Shown piece after piece: positions 19,517 to 27,282 of a DNA stretch of 64,000 nt. Origin of the DNA: Synechocystis sp. PCC 7509 (GTDB lineage: Bacteria; Cyanobacteriota; Cyanobacteriia; Cyanobacteriales; Chroococcidiopsidaceae); assembly GCF_000332075.2 (NCBI RefSeq), contig NZ_ALVU02000001.1:1445193-1509192 (forward strand), given 5' to 3'. Under the pieces are notes generated by a model. It did not search any database. It was not told where the DNA came from and saw only the letters and a program-made list of their open reading frames with translations. Positions within the stretch are counted from its first letter, which is position 1, and each line of letters begins with the position of its first letter. The translations under genes and the position numbers were made by a program.

Positions 19517-20646
19517 AGAGCTTTTTCGTAAATGCGATAGGTTTTATAAATTTTCGCTCCACAAGCTTCAATTAGTTTGCGAGAGGGATAATTATCTTCG
19601 TATACCCAAGAAAGTTCGCAATCTTTATAAGGTTTCCCTTCCTTAAGTACGCCTTGCATTCCTAGATAGATTAAAGCTGCGGCTACCATTTTGCGGCGAT
19701 ATTCTGGTAAAGCGCAAACTAAAGCTACTCGCCCGCGATTTATTTGCCGACGATACCACATAAATTTCAAAGTTCCTAGCCAATCTAGCTTGCCGTTTAG
19801 ATGTTTTAGCACCATATTGTAATCGGGCAAGCCTACAAAACAGCCGATCATTTTACCTTCATACTCCGCAATCGGGAAAGCGTCGGCATCTACCAGAGTT
19901 TGTAAAGATTTTGCCTCATCTAAAAATTCTTCCTCAGTGCGTGGAGTATAACTCCAATTATTGGCATAAGCTTTGTTTAACAAGTTGTACAGGTTGCGGC
20001 AATCTTCTTCAAAAGCTGCGCCTTTGGTTCTAATTAGGCGAAAATTAACCCCAGATTTGCAAGCAATTCTATGAGCTTTGGTAAATTCTTCTGGTAATCC
20101 TGCACCTATGGGTAATTCGTAAGCATAAGCGTCTTTTGCCTTATTCCAGCCATCAAGCTGCATAAATTCTGGATAATAAGCTGGGTTGTAAGGCATCAAA
20201 ATCATTGGTGGCGAATCAAAACCATCGACTAAAAACAAACAATTGTTATGAGTAGATAAATCAATGGGTCCTCTAATAACTTGCATACCTTGCTCTTGCA
20301 GCCATTTTCGAGCAGATTCTAGTAAAGCTTGGGCGATCGCAAATTCTTGTATACACTCAAAATAGCCAAATAATCCCACCTTCAAGCCTTCGCGTTCAAT
20401 TAAACGGTGATTGACGGCGGCGACGATTCTCCCCAAAGGCTCGTTGCTAGGAGATACTGCTATAAACTGTTGTAGCTTGCCATATTGAAAAAATGAATTT
20501 TCTGGAGCAAATTGTTTTTCTACACTGCTGCGGATTGGTTGAACCCAGTGAGGATCGTTCTTATACACTCTACTTGGGACATCCAAAAATATTTTACTGT
20601 CGGCGTTCGTTGTTACCGCCCGAATCTGAAAGTTTTGATTAGTCAC
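19513..20646 (-). CDS. YghO-like GNAT acyltransferase, candidate bacterial ceramide synthase
   Basis: A 377-residue protein of the GNAT superfamily in which two GNAT-like halves are suggested. Family features are the opening RVYKNDPHWVQPIR (about 27-40), PLGRIVAAVN (about 70-79), the central GPIDLSTHNNCLFLVDGFDSPPMILMPYNPAYY (about 126-158) and a C-terminal acyl-CoA binding region CALPEYRRKMVAAALIYLGMQG (about 312-333). This matches my memory of the E. coli YghO group, to which I believe the Caulobacter ceramide synthase is related. It is translationally coupled (ATGA) to the SDR gene and sits 141 bp after the oxoamine synthase. N-acylation of a long-chain amine is inferred from the neighbours. 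Confidence 0.65.
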   Translation of the reverse strand: MTNQNFQIRAVTTNADSKIFLDVPSRVYKNDPHWVQPIRSSVEKQFAPENSFFQYGKLQQFIAVSPSNEPLGRIVAAVNHRLIEREGLKVGLFGYFECIQEFAIAQALLESARKWLQEQGMQVIRGPIDLSTHNNCLFLVDGFDSPPMILMPYNPAYYPEFMQLDGWNKAKDAYAYELPIGAGLPEEFTKAHRIACKSGVNFRLIRTKGAAFEEDCRNLYNLLNKAYANNWSYTPRTEEEFLDEAKSLQTLVDADAFPIAEYEGKMIGCFVGLPDYNMVLKHLNGKLDWLGTLKFMWYRRQINRGRVALVCALPEYRRKMVAAALIYLGMQGVLKEGKPYKDCELSWVYEDNYPSRKLIEACGAKIYKTYRIYEKAL

Positions 20647-20725
20647 AAAATAAATTTAATTAGTTAGCTGTTAGGGCGTTGCATATTCAATGGATAAAAA
20701 TCATCGACTGTAATCTTTGCGGATA

Positions 20726-20756
20726 TGTAGAGACGTTGCACTGCAACGTCTCTACA
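20726..20756. repeat. perfect 15-bp inverted repeat (small dispersed palindrome)
   Basis: TGTAGAGACGTTGCA (20726-20740), one spacer base, then its exact complement (20742-20756). GTAGAGACGTTGCA palindromes are widespread mobile-looking repeats in cyanobacterial genomes. It lies between the oxoamine synthase and GNAT genes, so it would form a strong hairpin in the transcript. Confidence 0.8.
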
Positions 20757-20787
20757 CAATCGATACTTACCAATTACCAATTCCCCA

Positions 20788-22095
20788 TTAAGCACTAATT
20801 GTTGGTTTGTACAATAAGTCTCTAGTTGCTACCATTCCGGCAACTAATCGATCCATTTCCTGCTGAGTATGAAGGGCATTAACGGTAATGCGGATGCGAG
20901 GCTTGGCTATAAACCAAATGGGAGACACCCAAATACCGTGTTTTTGCATCATTTGCCTACCAAACATTTTGGGATTGATTTCTGGCGGTAAAATTACGGG
21001 AATGACGTTAGTTTCGCCAATAGGTGTAAAACCACGCTCAATTAAACGCGATCGCAAGTATTGAGTATTTGCTTGCAATTGTTGCACTAATTGGGGCGAT
21101 TTCCGCACTTGACGAACACTCTCTAAAGCTGCTCCGGCTAAGGGTGGCGATAATGAAATTGTGCCGATAGATGTTGGCGACACGTTTAATAACGGAATTA
21201 ATTCGCTGACGTGAGTGCTAATTGCTGCCCCTGCGGAAGCCGCAAACTTCGAGAAGGTGGTCATAATTAGGGGAATAACGCCCCTTTCGATGGCATGACT
21301 TGGTAACATCTCAAAATGCTCGTATATGCCCCTTCCTGTTGCTCCTATCGAGCCGCTTGCGTGTGCTTCGTCCATTAATAGGACGCTACCAGGATAGTTT
21401 TGCATAACGTTTATCATTTCAGGTAGCGGGGCAATATCGCCATCCATTGAAAATACAGCATCGGAAACTACCATAATGCGATCGCCTGGACGCACATAAC
21501 GCCGCAATTTTCGCGCCAAATCTTCCGTGTCGCAATGACGATAAGCTTTAACTCTAACGTTAGGACTATGCCCAAACACCTTTCCTGAGCGAGTTCCAGC
21601 GTTGACAACCGCCGAAACAATACAGCCATGATTTAGTACATCGGTCAAAATCAAAGTTTCTCGCGTGTGGGTAAATCCTGGTACGGGAATTGCCAAATGA
21701 CAAAAGGCATCCATCAACGCTTGCATTGCCATCCAAGCATTAAGGAATAATTGGGTATGAGGCAAATGTTTAAAATCAGAAATTTCTGCTTCTAGCTGTC
21801 TATGTAAGTCAATTCGACCGCTCAAAACCGAGCAAGAGCTATTAGACGTGCCATACTGAATAATTGCGTCAATTGCCGCTTGCTTTACAGCTTCTTCTTG
21901 AACTAGCCCTAAGACATCATTGGTGCAGAAAGTGAGAACAGTTTGCCGATTTCCGGTGGCTGCTTCTTCAATTTCTACTAAGTTTCCTTGCTTTTGATGA
22001 CATATATACTCATCAGGATCGAGTCCACTTTCATACCAGCGTTGAACATACTCTTTGATAACTTGCACTAATTTACTCCCCTCACCTTTTACCAA
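20788..22095 (-). CDS. alpha-oxoamine synthase (serine palmitoyltransferase/BioF/KBL family)
   Basis: PLP enzyme that condenses an acyl-thioester with an amino acid, releasing CO2 and giving a 2-amino-ketone. Expected residues are present: the PLP-stacking His156 (NHG), DEAHASG at 242-248 with Asp242 and His245, and the Schiff-base Lys283 in TTFSKF. GxSNSSCSVLSG (about 82-93) and GATGRGIYE fit the fold. Its 435 residues are longer than BioF (about 385) and nearer to SPT. No biotin genes are near; the downstream GNAT and SDR genes suggest a sphingoid-base-like product. The amino-acid and acyl substrates are not established, and CqsA-like chemistry remains possible. Confidence 0.8.
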   Translation of the reverse strand: MVKGEGSKLVQVIKEYVQRWYESGLDPDEYICHQKQGNLVEIEEAATGNRQTVLTFCTNDVLGLVQEEAVKQAAIDAIIQYGTSNSSCSVLSGRIDLHRQLEAEISDFKHLPHTQLFLNAWMAMQALMDAFCHLAIPVPGFTHTRETLILTDVLNHGCIVSAVVNAGTRSGKVFGHSPNVRVKAYRHCDTEDLARKLRRYVRPGDRIMVVSDAVFSMDGDIAPLPEMINVMQNYPGSVLLMDEAHASGSIGATGRGIYEHFEMLPSHAIERGVIPLIMTTFSKFAASAGAAISTHVSELIPLLNVSPTSIGTISLSPPLAGAALESVRQVRKSPQLVQQLQANTQYLRSRLIERGFTPIGETNVIPVILPPEINPKMFGRQMMQKHGIWVSPIWFIAKPRIRITVNALHTQQEMDRLVAGMVATRDLLYKPTISA

Positions 22096-22212
22096 ATAGC
22101 CGATTGTCTGTGGCTCAACAGTATATTCTCGCTGGCTTTTTATTTGCTATGTAAGTCTTAGCAAAAGCTCTATTAGAGAATTTATGATACTGTTTATTAA
22201 GAAATTTATCTA

Positions 22213-22241
22213 GTAGAGACATTTTAATGGAATGTCTTTAC
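22213..22241. repeat. diverged copy of the GTAGAGAC inverted repeat
   Basis: GTAGAGACATT (22213-22223) pairs with AATGTCTTTAC (22231-22241) with one mismatch. The arm start GTAGAGAC matches the perfect palindrome at 20726-20756. Together the two copies bracket the oxoamine synthase gene. Confidence 0.5.
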
Positions 22242-22254
22242 AGAAATTTATCTT

Positions 22255-23349
22255 TCATCTTACTTGACTAGATTTTTGTAAAAATTGTTCGTACTGTCGC
22301 ACAATTAATCGTTGAATAGCAATGATTGCCGGGTTTATTTCTACATAACGGCGATCGCGGTTGGCTAAATAAGTCCGTTGTTCGCTTTCAATCATTTCAA
22401 TGTCTTGAGCTAAAAATTTCTTTAATACTAAACCCCTCAGCAGCTTTTGCAACAATGGCTGTAACGGTTTTAAAATTGACTGCGGTAGACGAACTTTAAA
22501 GAAAAACAAAGCAAAAGACCTACTTTCTGTAGCGCTTACGGGCAATCTAAATAAGTACAGGCTAGAAACTCCTTCCAAAGAAGTGTAGTAATTCGGGTAA
22601 TGATACTGAACTGCTACAGGTAAAGTTGTGACTTGGTTAGCGGTTTGGCTTAAGCCCAAAAATTTAGCCATCCAGCCGCGATAGGAAACCTGGTAATCGG
22701 CACATACGGCGGTTTCTGTCTCCCGCAAGTTTATTAGCACCGGATCGAACCAACCTTGTAATTTTTGGTGGAGAAATCCGTGAAATACATCCATAGTATT
22801 TTCATTACAGATGGAAAAATGTGCCTGAAAACGAGCCGAGAGAGGAACTACTAACCACTCTTTTTGAGTAAGTTCAGGGATATTGGGTAAATCGCTAGTA
22901 TTTGCCAAAGCTGGATCTCCAGGAAAAATCCAGATTAAGTTATACTTTTCCTCTACTGGATAGTTGCGGGCTTGGGCGCGGGGTAGCTTCTGGGTTTTAG
23001 GTAAGTAGGGAATATTTACACAATCACCATCACCGTTAAATTCCCATCCATGATAGCCACAGGCAAGATTACAACCCGTTACTTTACCGCGATGGAGTTG
23101 CACTCCTTTATGAGGGCAAGCGTCTTCTAGGGCGTGGATTTGACCGTTTTGGTCACGGTAAATTGCGATCGCCCTTGACCAAATAACCACAGGCATAATT
23201 TCCCCAATTTTTAGCTCGTCTGCCCATCCGACAGCGTACCAATAATTAGGATTTATACCTACTTCGCGGACAGTATTTTGGACTACTTGGCTAGTTAAAG
23301 TTGCGGCTAGTTGCTTCATTCGTACTTTTGGTAACAACTTCTGTGACAA
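22255..23349 (-). CDS. Rieske non-heme iron oxygenase (VanA/PaO-like)
   Basis: Oxygenase alpha-subunit type protein. The Rieske 2Fe-2S site is C78-x-H80-x16-C97-x2-H100. The mononuclear iron site is suggested by ENTMDVFHGFLHQ (about 189-201), with the expected Asp-x2-His-x3-His arrangement. The C-terminal third is hydrophobic or aromatic, as in pheophorbide a oxygenase/Tic55 relatives. No ferredoxin reductase is adjacent, so photosynthetic ferredoxin may supply electrons. It precedes the oxoamine synthase by 159 bp on the same strand and may hydroxylate a lipid or lipid precursor. Ring-hydroxylation of an aromatic substrate is an alternative. Confidence 0.88.
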   Translation of the reverse strand: MSQKLLPKVRMKQLAATLTSQVVQNTVREVGINPNYWYAVGWADELKIGEIMPVVIWSRAIAIYRDQNGQIHALEDACPHKGVQLHRGKVTGCNLACGYHGWEFNGDGDCVNIPYLPKTQKLPRAQARNYPVEEKYNLIWIFPGDPALANTSDLPNIPELTQKEWLVVPLSARFQAHFSICNENTMDVFHGFLHQKLQGWFDPVLINLRETETAVCADYQVSYRGWMAKFLGLSQTANQVTTLPVAVQYHYPNYYTSLEGVSSLYLFRLPVSATESRSFALFFFKVRLPQSILKPLQPLLQKLLRGLVLKKFLAQDIEMIESEQRTYLANRDRRYVEINPAIIAIQRLIVRQYEQFLQKSSQVR

Positions 23350-23426
23350 AATTTAGCGTTATTGTTTTTTCCAGTCAAAAATAGATCGTTAAGCCAGTAA
23401 GATTTTTGGGCGCTGTATAAATTTGT

Positions 23427-24608
23427 ATGCCTACTTTGACTGTAAATAAAACGAGCGATAATTTCTTAAAACTAAGCGATCCTAAGTTATTAATACTTTT
23501 AGCATCTGGTTCTCTAACTACTATGGCGGGGGGCATAGTTGCCCCCGTTCTACCCGATATAGTACAACAACTCCAGCTAGATCCGGGGCTGGCTGCCAAT
23601 TTAGTCAGCTTCCATTGCTTAACTCTGGCAATATTTAGCCCCCTACTGGGCATTCTGGCAGACCGCATTGGACGAGTAAAGGTGTTGGTTGCTTCTTTAC
23701 TCTGTTACGCCGTATTTGGGACGGCGGGGGCTTTTATGTCTAGTTTTTTGCCATTATTAGTCACGCGGGGCTTAATTGGCGTTGCTAGTGGCGGAATTGC
23801 TGCTGCTAGTTTGGGAATACTGGGGAGTAATTACGAAGGTGAAGCAAGAAGTGTTGCTTTGGGCTATGCCACTAGCACGTTAACAATTACCGGAATTTTG
23901 TTCCCTTTGTTGGGTGGCTGGGTGGGTTCTAGTCATTGGCAATATGCTTTTTATCTTTACGCTTTGGGGATTCCCATCGCTGGGTTAGCAATGACATTTT
24001 TACAAGAAGACCAAACAGCAAAATCAACGGAAAAAAACTATAAATTAAGCCAAATTTTAGGACAACGCCAAACTTTATGGCTGTTACTTACCTTAGTTTT
24101 AGTATCGGTGGCTATGTATTCTGTGGTGATTTATGCGCCCCTTTATCTCAAGGCTACCATTGCCGCCGGAGCAGTTTTAAATGGTGTGGTTTTGGCATCA
24201 CGGGCGATTGGCGCGGCGATTGTTTCGGCTTTTGGGAGTAAGTGGTTGGCGCAAAAGTTTGGTTTGCCCAATGCGATCGCTTTTGGTTGTACGTTAATGG
24301 CTATAACCTTGATTACCATCCCCTTATTGCACGAACTTATCCCAATTATCTTAACGGCGATCGCCTTTGGAGTAGGTTTTGGGATTGTTTTACCCAATGT
24401 TTACAGCGCTTTAGCCAATCTTGCTACTCCCAATTTACGCTCAAGTGTTTTAGCTTTGGGTACGGGAGCAGGGTTTTTAGGACAGTTTCTATCTCCCATT
24501 ATCCTTAGACCAATGTTGAATTATGGGGGATTGGAAACGGTTTTTTATGGTGCGGCTATTGTGGCGATTATGGCGGGAGTGTTGATGCTATTAAGTCAAG
24601 ATAGTTAG
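23427..24608 (+). CDS. major facilitator superfamily transporter
   Basis: A 393-residue carrier with about twelve hydrophobic helices and the MFS motif A, GILADRIGRVKV (about 71-82), between helices 2 and 3. The first helix TMAGGIVAPVLPDI resembles drug-efflux type MFS proteins (DHA1). It reads divergently from the Rieske gene (77 bp apart) and converges on the GH3 gene, with 4 bp overlap at the stops. A role in exporting a product or precursor of the surrounding lipid-type cluster is only inferred. Confidence 0.88.
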   Translation: MPTLTVNKTSDNFLKLSDPKLLILLASGSLTTMAGGIVAPVLPDIVQQLQLDPGLAANLVSFHCLTLAIFSPLLGILADRIGRVKVLVASLLCYAVFGTAGAFMSSFLPLLVTRGLIGVASGGIAAASLGILGSNYEGEARSVALGYATSTLTITGILFPLLGGWVGSSHWQYAFYLYALGIPIAGLAMTFLQEDQTAKSTEKNYKLSQILGQRQTLWLLLTLVLVSVAMYSVVIYAPLYLKATIAAGAVLNGVVLASRAIGAAIVSAFGSKWLAQKFGLPNAIAFGCTLMAITLITIPLLHELIPIILTAIAFGVGFGIVLPNVYSALANLATPNLRSSVLALGTGAGFLGQFLSPIILRPMLNYGGLETVFYGAAIVAIMAGVLMLLSQDS

Positions 24609-26278
24609 TCAATTCTAATTTCTTGAATTACTTGCAATCCCGATAGAAAATTGCGATCGCTACTTATATGCGGAAACTTTAATTGCGAATCGGGAATGCC
24701 TTTAAGTAACTGACGCTGACGGACAATTGCAAAGCTTCCCCGCGCAAGCACTCGCAAGCGTGGAGAAGGAATAGTATCGGGGCGTTTAATCGCGTAAGAT
24801 GTATTATTTTCTTGCAGCAAGAGATCGAAAGCTGTTAAAAAACCTGAATAGTCCTCCAAGGTTTCACCCGGCGCAAGTTCAATATTGACAAGGTAAGCAG
24901 GTGGAATTGTCTCGTCAGATAAAGTTATACAAAAGTCTTCTAAAAGCACAGAAAATTTTTGTTGCAATTCTTGCATTACTTGAGTGACGTGAAACTCTGT
25001 AGTTTTTTCTGTTGTCGAGGAAAGCAACCCACCGCGACGATAGCGAAATACAAGTAACGGCGCTTGCTCGTAAAAGCCCACAACTTCCACCACATCGCCA
25101 ATATCGTAACGATAAAAACCACTGTAGTTAGTAACCAAAATCCGGTAAAATTCCCCCAGTTTAACCTCTGTAGCGAGTAGAGTTTGGGGATGTTCGGTTT
25201 CCCATTGATCTTGGGGGATAAATTCAAAAAAGCCGCTTTCAATGGCTAAAATACTACCATCAGTATTGAGATCGTGGTTAATACTAAACGTCCCCTCGGC
25301 GGAGGAATAAACCGCCCCAAAACCCGGTGTATCGCCAAAATAGGTAGTAAACCGCTCAAAGTAAAAATCGGACGTACCACCCCGCGCAGTAGCCACAAAA
25401 GATAGATCGGGCCAAGCAAGTTTTGGGGTTAAGATGCCATTAGACTTATAAATTTCCCGTAATTGTTTGGCGCGACGGGGATTTGCTAACATTTGTTGTT
25501 CTAAAAGAGCGCGAACTTTTGGCTCTAAACTTAACCAAAGGGCAATTGTTCCAGTTTCTAAGTCTTTGATTAAGTCTTCGGTGTAAATCTCTAAATAGTT
25601 GCAAATTCGCAGTACCAACATGGGGAAATTCGCCCCAATTCCGCGTAAGTTGGGATTTCCTAGCGCAAATAACAAGCAAAGGTAGTGACGGGCTAAACTA
25701 TCTACTGGTTGCAAAGTTTCGTAAGGATGAGAAAATAGTTGTTCGTAGACAAACTTGCCCATGCGTAAAACTCCCACACTTGCAGTCCCGTAGTCAATAC
25801 CACCGCTAGTTGTCCCGACAAGTTGGACGGAGTTTGTTGCTAAGAGTTTGCCAAATTTGCGCCCTTGGGATTTCAAAGCTTCATGCAAAAAGCCGATGCT
25901 AGTTAGATTTGCTTGGCGTAAAGAGTTTTGAAAGCGTTTAGTAACGGGAATGAGCTTTTGTTTACTTGTAGAACCGCTAGTAAGATTAAGGTAAACTACC
26001 GGGTCATTAGTGAGAATATTTTGTTCGCTGTTGGCAATTCTTTCTATGTAGGACTCGTAACTACTGTAAGGTAAAACGGGAATGCGGCTTCTAAACTGAT
26101 CAATAGTTTTGATTTCGCCGATTTTGTAAGCGTTTCCCAGTTCGGTATTTTGATAAGCAGATAATAAACTAAGCAAAAACTGCTCTTGAACGGCGCTAGT
26201 ACGTCGAGTTTTTTGGCTAAAATTATTTTTAACCCGACTAGAGACAGTAGTTAGAAGTGGAAGTAAGAAATTTGCCAT
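24605..26278 (-). CDS. GH3-family adenylate-forming enzyme
   Basis: Bacterial member of the GH3 family, which in plants links amino acids to jasmonate or auxin through acyl-adenylates. The ATP-binding motif YLNLTSGSTSKQKLIPVT is seen near the N-terminus, with YSSAEGTFS-like motif 2 and the YRYDIGDVVEVVGF motif 3 in the C-terminal half. I chose ATG 26278 (starting MANFLLPLLTTVSS). Extending to TTG 26332 adds 18 residues and leaves only 10 bp to the divergent hydroxylase gene. An acyl-activating or acyl-amine ligase role in the neighbouring lipid cluster fits. Substrate is unknown. Confidence 0.85.
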   Translation of the reverse strand: MANFLLPLLTTVSSRVKNNFSQKTRRTSAVQEQFLLSLLSAYQNTELGNAYKIGEIKTIDQFRSRIPVLPYSSYESYIERIANSEQNILTNDPVVYLNLTSGSTSKQKLIPVTKRFQNSLRQANLTSIGFLHEALKSQGRKFGKLLATNSVQLVGTTSGGIDYGTASVGVLRMGKFVYEQLFSHPYETLQPVDSLARHYLCLLFALGNPNLRGIGANFPMLVLRICNYLEIYTEDLIKDLETGTIALWLSLEPKVRALLEQQMLANPRRAKQLREIYKSNGILTPKLAWPDLSFVATARGGTSDFYFERFTTYFGDTPGFGAVYSSAEGTFSINHDLNTDGSILAIESGFFEFIPQDQWETEHPQTLLATEVKLGEFYRILVTNYSGFYRYDIGDVVEVVGFYEQAPLLVFRYRRGGLLSSTTEKTTEFHVTQVMQELQQKFSVLLEDFCITLSDETIPPAYLVNIELAPGETLEDYSGFLTAFDLLLQENNTSYAIKRPDTIPSPRLRVLARGSFAIVRQRQLLKGIPDSQLKFPHISSDRNFLSGLQVIQEIRID

Positions 26279-26332
26279 TGAGAGGTTGCAAAAATTAGCT
26301 GAACTGTATAAAAATCGATAGAGCCTAACCAA

Positions 26333-26338
26333 AGGAGG
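26333..26338 (+). promoter_or_regulatory. strong Shine-Dalgarno AGGAGG for the fatty acid hydroxylase gene
   Basis: AGGAGG lies about 4 bp before the ATG at 26343 and fixes that start. A second near-identical site, AAAGGAGGATTATT, precedes the TTG of the next gene. Such full-consensus sites are not seen before most genes in this window. Confidence 0.6.
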
Positions 26339-26342
26339 ATCT

Positions 26343-26846
26343 ATGAACGAAACTCAAAGCATATTACTTGCAAGTGCTTGTTTTGCTTTAGCTTTTATCT
26401 TGGCAAGTTTATTAGAGTATTGGCTGCATCGCTTGATGCACGTCTCCAAAAAAGTTGGCGCGCGTCATTTAGAACACCATCGCAACAACACCGGACAGGG
26501 TGTATTGTGGGAATTTCGAGATTATATCCGAGGAGCTATTGTTTTAATCGCGGCGATGTTCTTTTATTCTTGGGTTGCGGGTATTGGCTGGCTTTTGGGT
26601 AGTCTTGCTTACGCGGCTTTTTCCGCTTATGCTCATCAACTCCAACACGAAAACCCCACAAAGTGTTTTTGGATGAAAATGCCTGTCCACTACGTCCATC
26701 ATAAGTACGGAATGTGGCATCACAATTTTGGTTTGGCTGTAGATTGGTGGGATAAAGTTTTTGGTACTTACAAACTCGTAGATTGGCTAACAGAAGAAGA
26801 ATTAAGCCAACCAGAAAAGAACTTGCTACAACTGCGATGGTGGTAA
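26343..26846 (+). CDS. fatty acid hydroxylase / sterol desaturase superfamily protein
   Basis: Small integral membrane di-iron oxygenase of 167 residues. Its histidine motifs are HRLMH (about 29-33), HLEHH (about 43-47), HQLQH (about 99-103), HYVHHKYGMWHHNFG (about 117-131), so the set of iron ligands appears complete. Four or so hydrophobic stretches lie between them. Superfamily members include fatty acid 2-hydroxylase, sphinganine C4-hydroxylase and beta-carotene hydroxylase; length and spacing do not decide among these. It is followed 15 bp later by an Mpo1-like gene. Because Mpo1 acts on 2-hydroxy fatty acids, lipid alpha-hydroxylation is my preferred guess. Carotenoid hydroxylation is the alternative. 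Confidence 0.85.
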   Translation: MNETQSILLASACFALAFILASLLEYWLHRLMHVSKKVGARHLEHHRNNTGQGVLWEFRDYIRGAIVLIAAMFFYSWVAGIGWLLGSLAYAAFSAYAHQLQHENPTKCFWMKMPVHYVHHKYGMWHHNFGLAVDWWDKVFGTYKLVDWLTEEELSQPEKNLLQLRWW

Positions 26847-26861
26847 AAAAGGAGGATTATT

Positions 26862-27179
26862 TTGACTTATTTTCAAGAAGCTAAAGTTTATTTTGCCCAG
26901 TGTCACCAGCACCCAATTAACCAGCTTTTGCACCATATTACGAATATTTTGGCGATCGCATCTCCCATTATTTTATTCTACGATTGGCGGCTGACGGTTG
27001 TTTGCTTAGTTTTAACTCAAGTGTTGGCAATTGGCGGACACCTTGTTTTTGAGAAAAATCAACCAGCTTTTGCCAAATACCCGGTGTGGGTAACTATTCC
27101 TACGTCGTTGATGTGGTCGTTCGAGCGTTGGTTTGGTTTGCGTCAAGTTTGGCAATATTTGCTACAAAAAACCGCGTAA
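26862..27179 (+). CDS. Mpo1-like (DUF962) membrane protein
   Basis: A 105-residue protein with the DUF962 layout: an N-terminal CHQHPINQLLHHITN histidine motif (about 13-27), two to three hydrophobic segments, and a second His/Glu motif GGHLVFEKNQPAF (about 65-77). Yeast Mpo1 is an Fe(II)-dependent dioxygenase that shortens 2-hydroxy fatty acids by alpha-oxidation during phytosphingosine breakdown. The start is TTG 26862, supported by GGAGG at 26851-26855. Coupling to the hydroxylase gene 15 bp upstream suggests sequential action on one acyl chain. Bacterial DUF962 function is unproven. Confidence 0.75.
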   Translation: MTYFQEAKVYFAQCHQHPINQLLHHITNILAIASPIILFYDWRLTVVCLVLTQVLAIGGHLVFEKNQPAFAKYPVWVTIPTSLMWSFERWFGLRQVWQYLLQKTA

Positions 27180-27282
27180 GTTTAAATTCGTTGACAAAAA
27201 AACTAGCGATCGCGGCTTGTTTTCGCTACATTAAACCGAGTGCTTCAAAAAATAATTTACCTATTGACTTTGAGGATAATTC

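Noticed and set aside
20788-22095. Calling the PLP enzyme BioF (biotin synthesis)
   Set aside because: At 435 residues it is longer than BioF, no other bio gene is near, and the GNAT and SDR neighbours suit lipid chemistry better. Left at family level.
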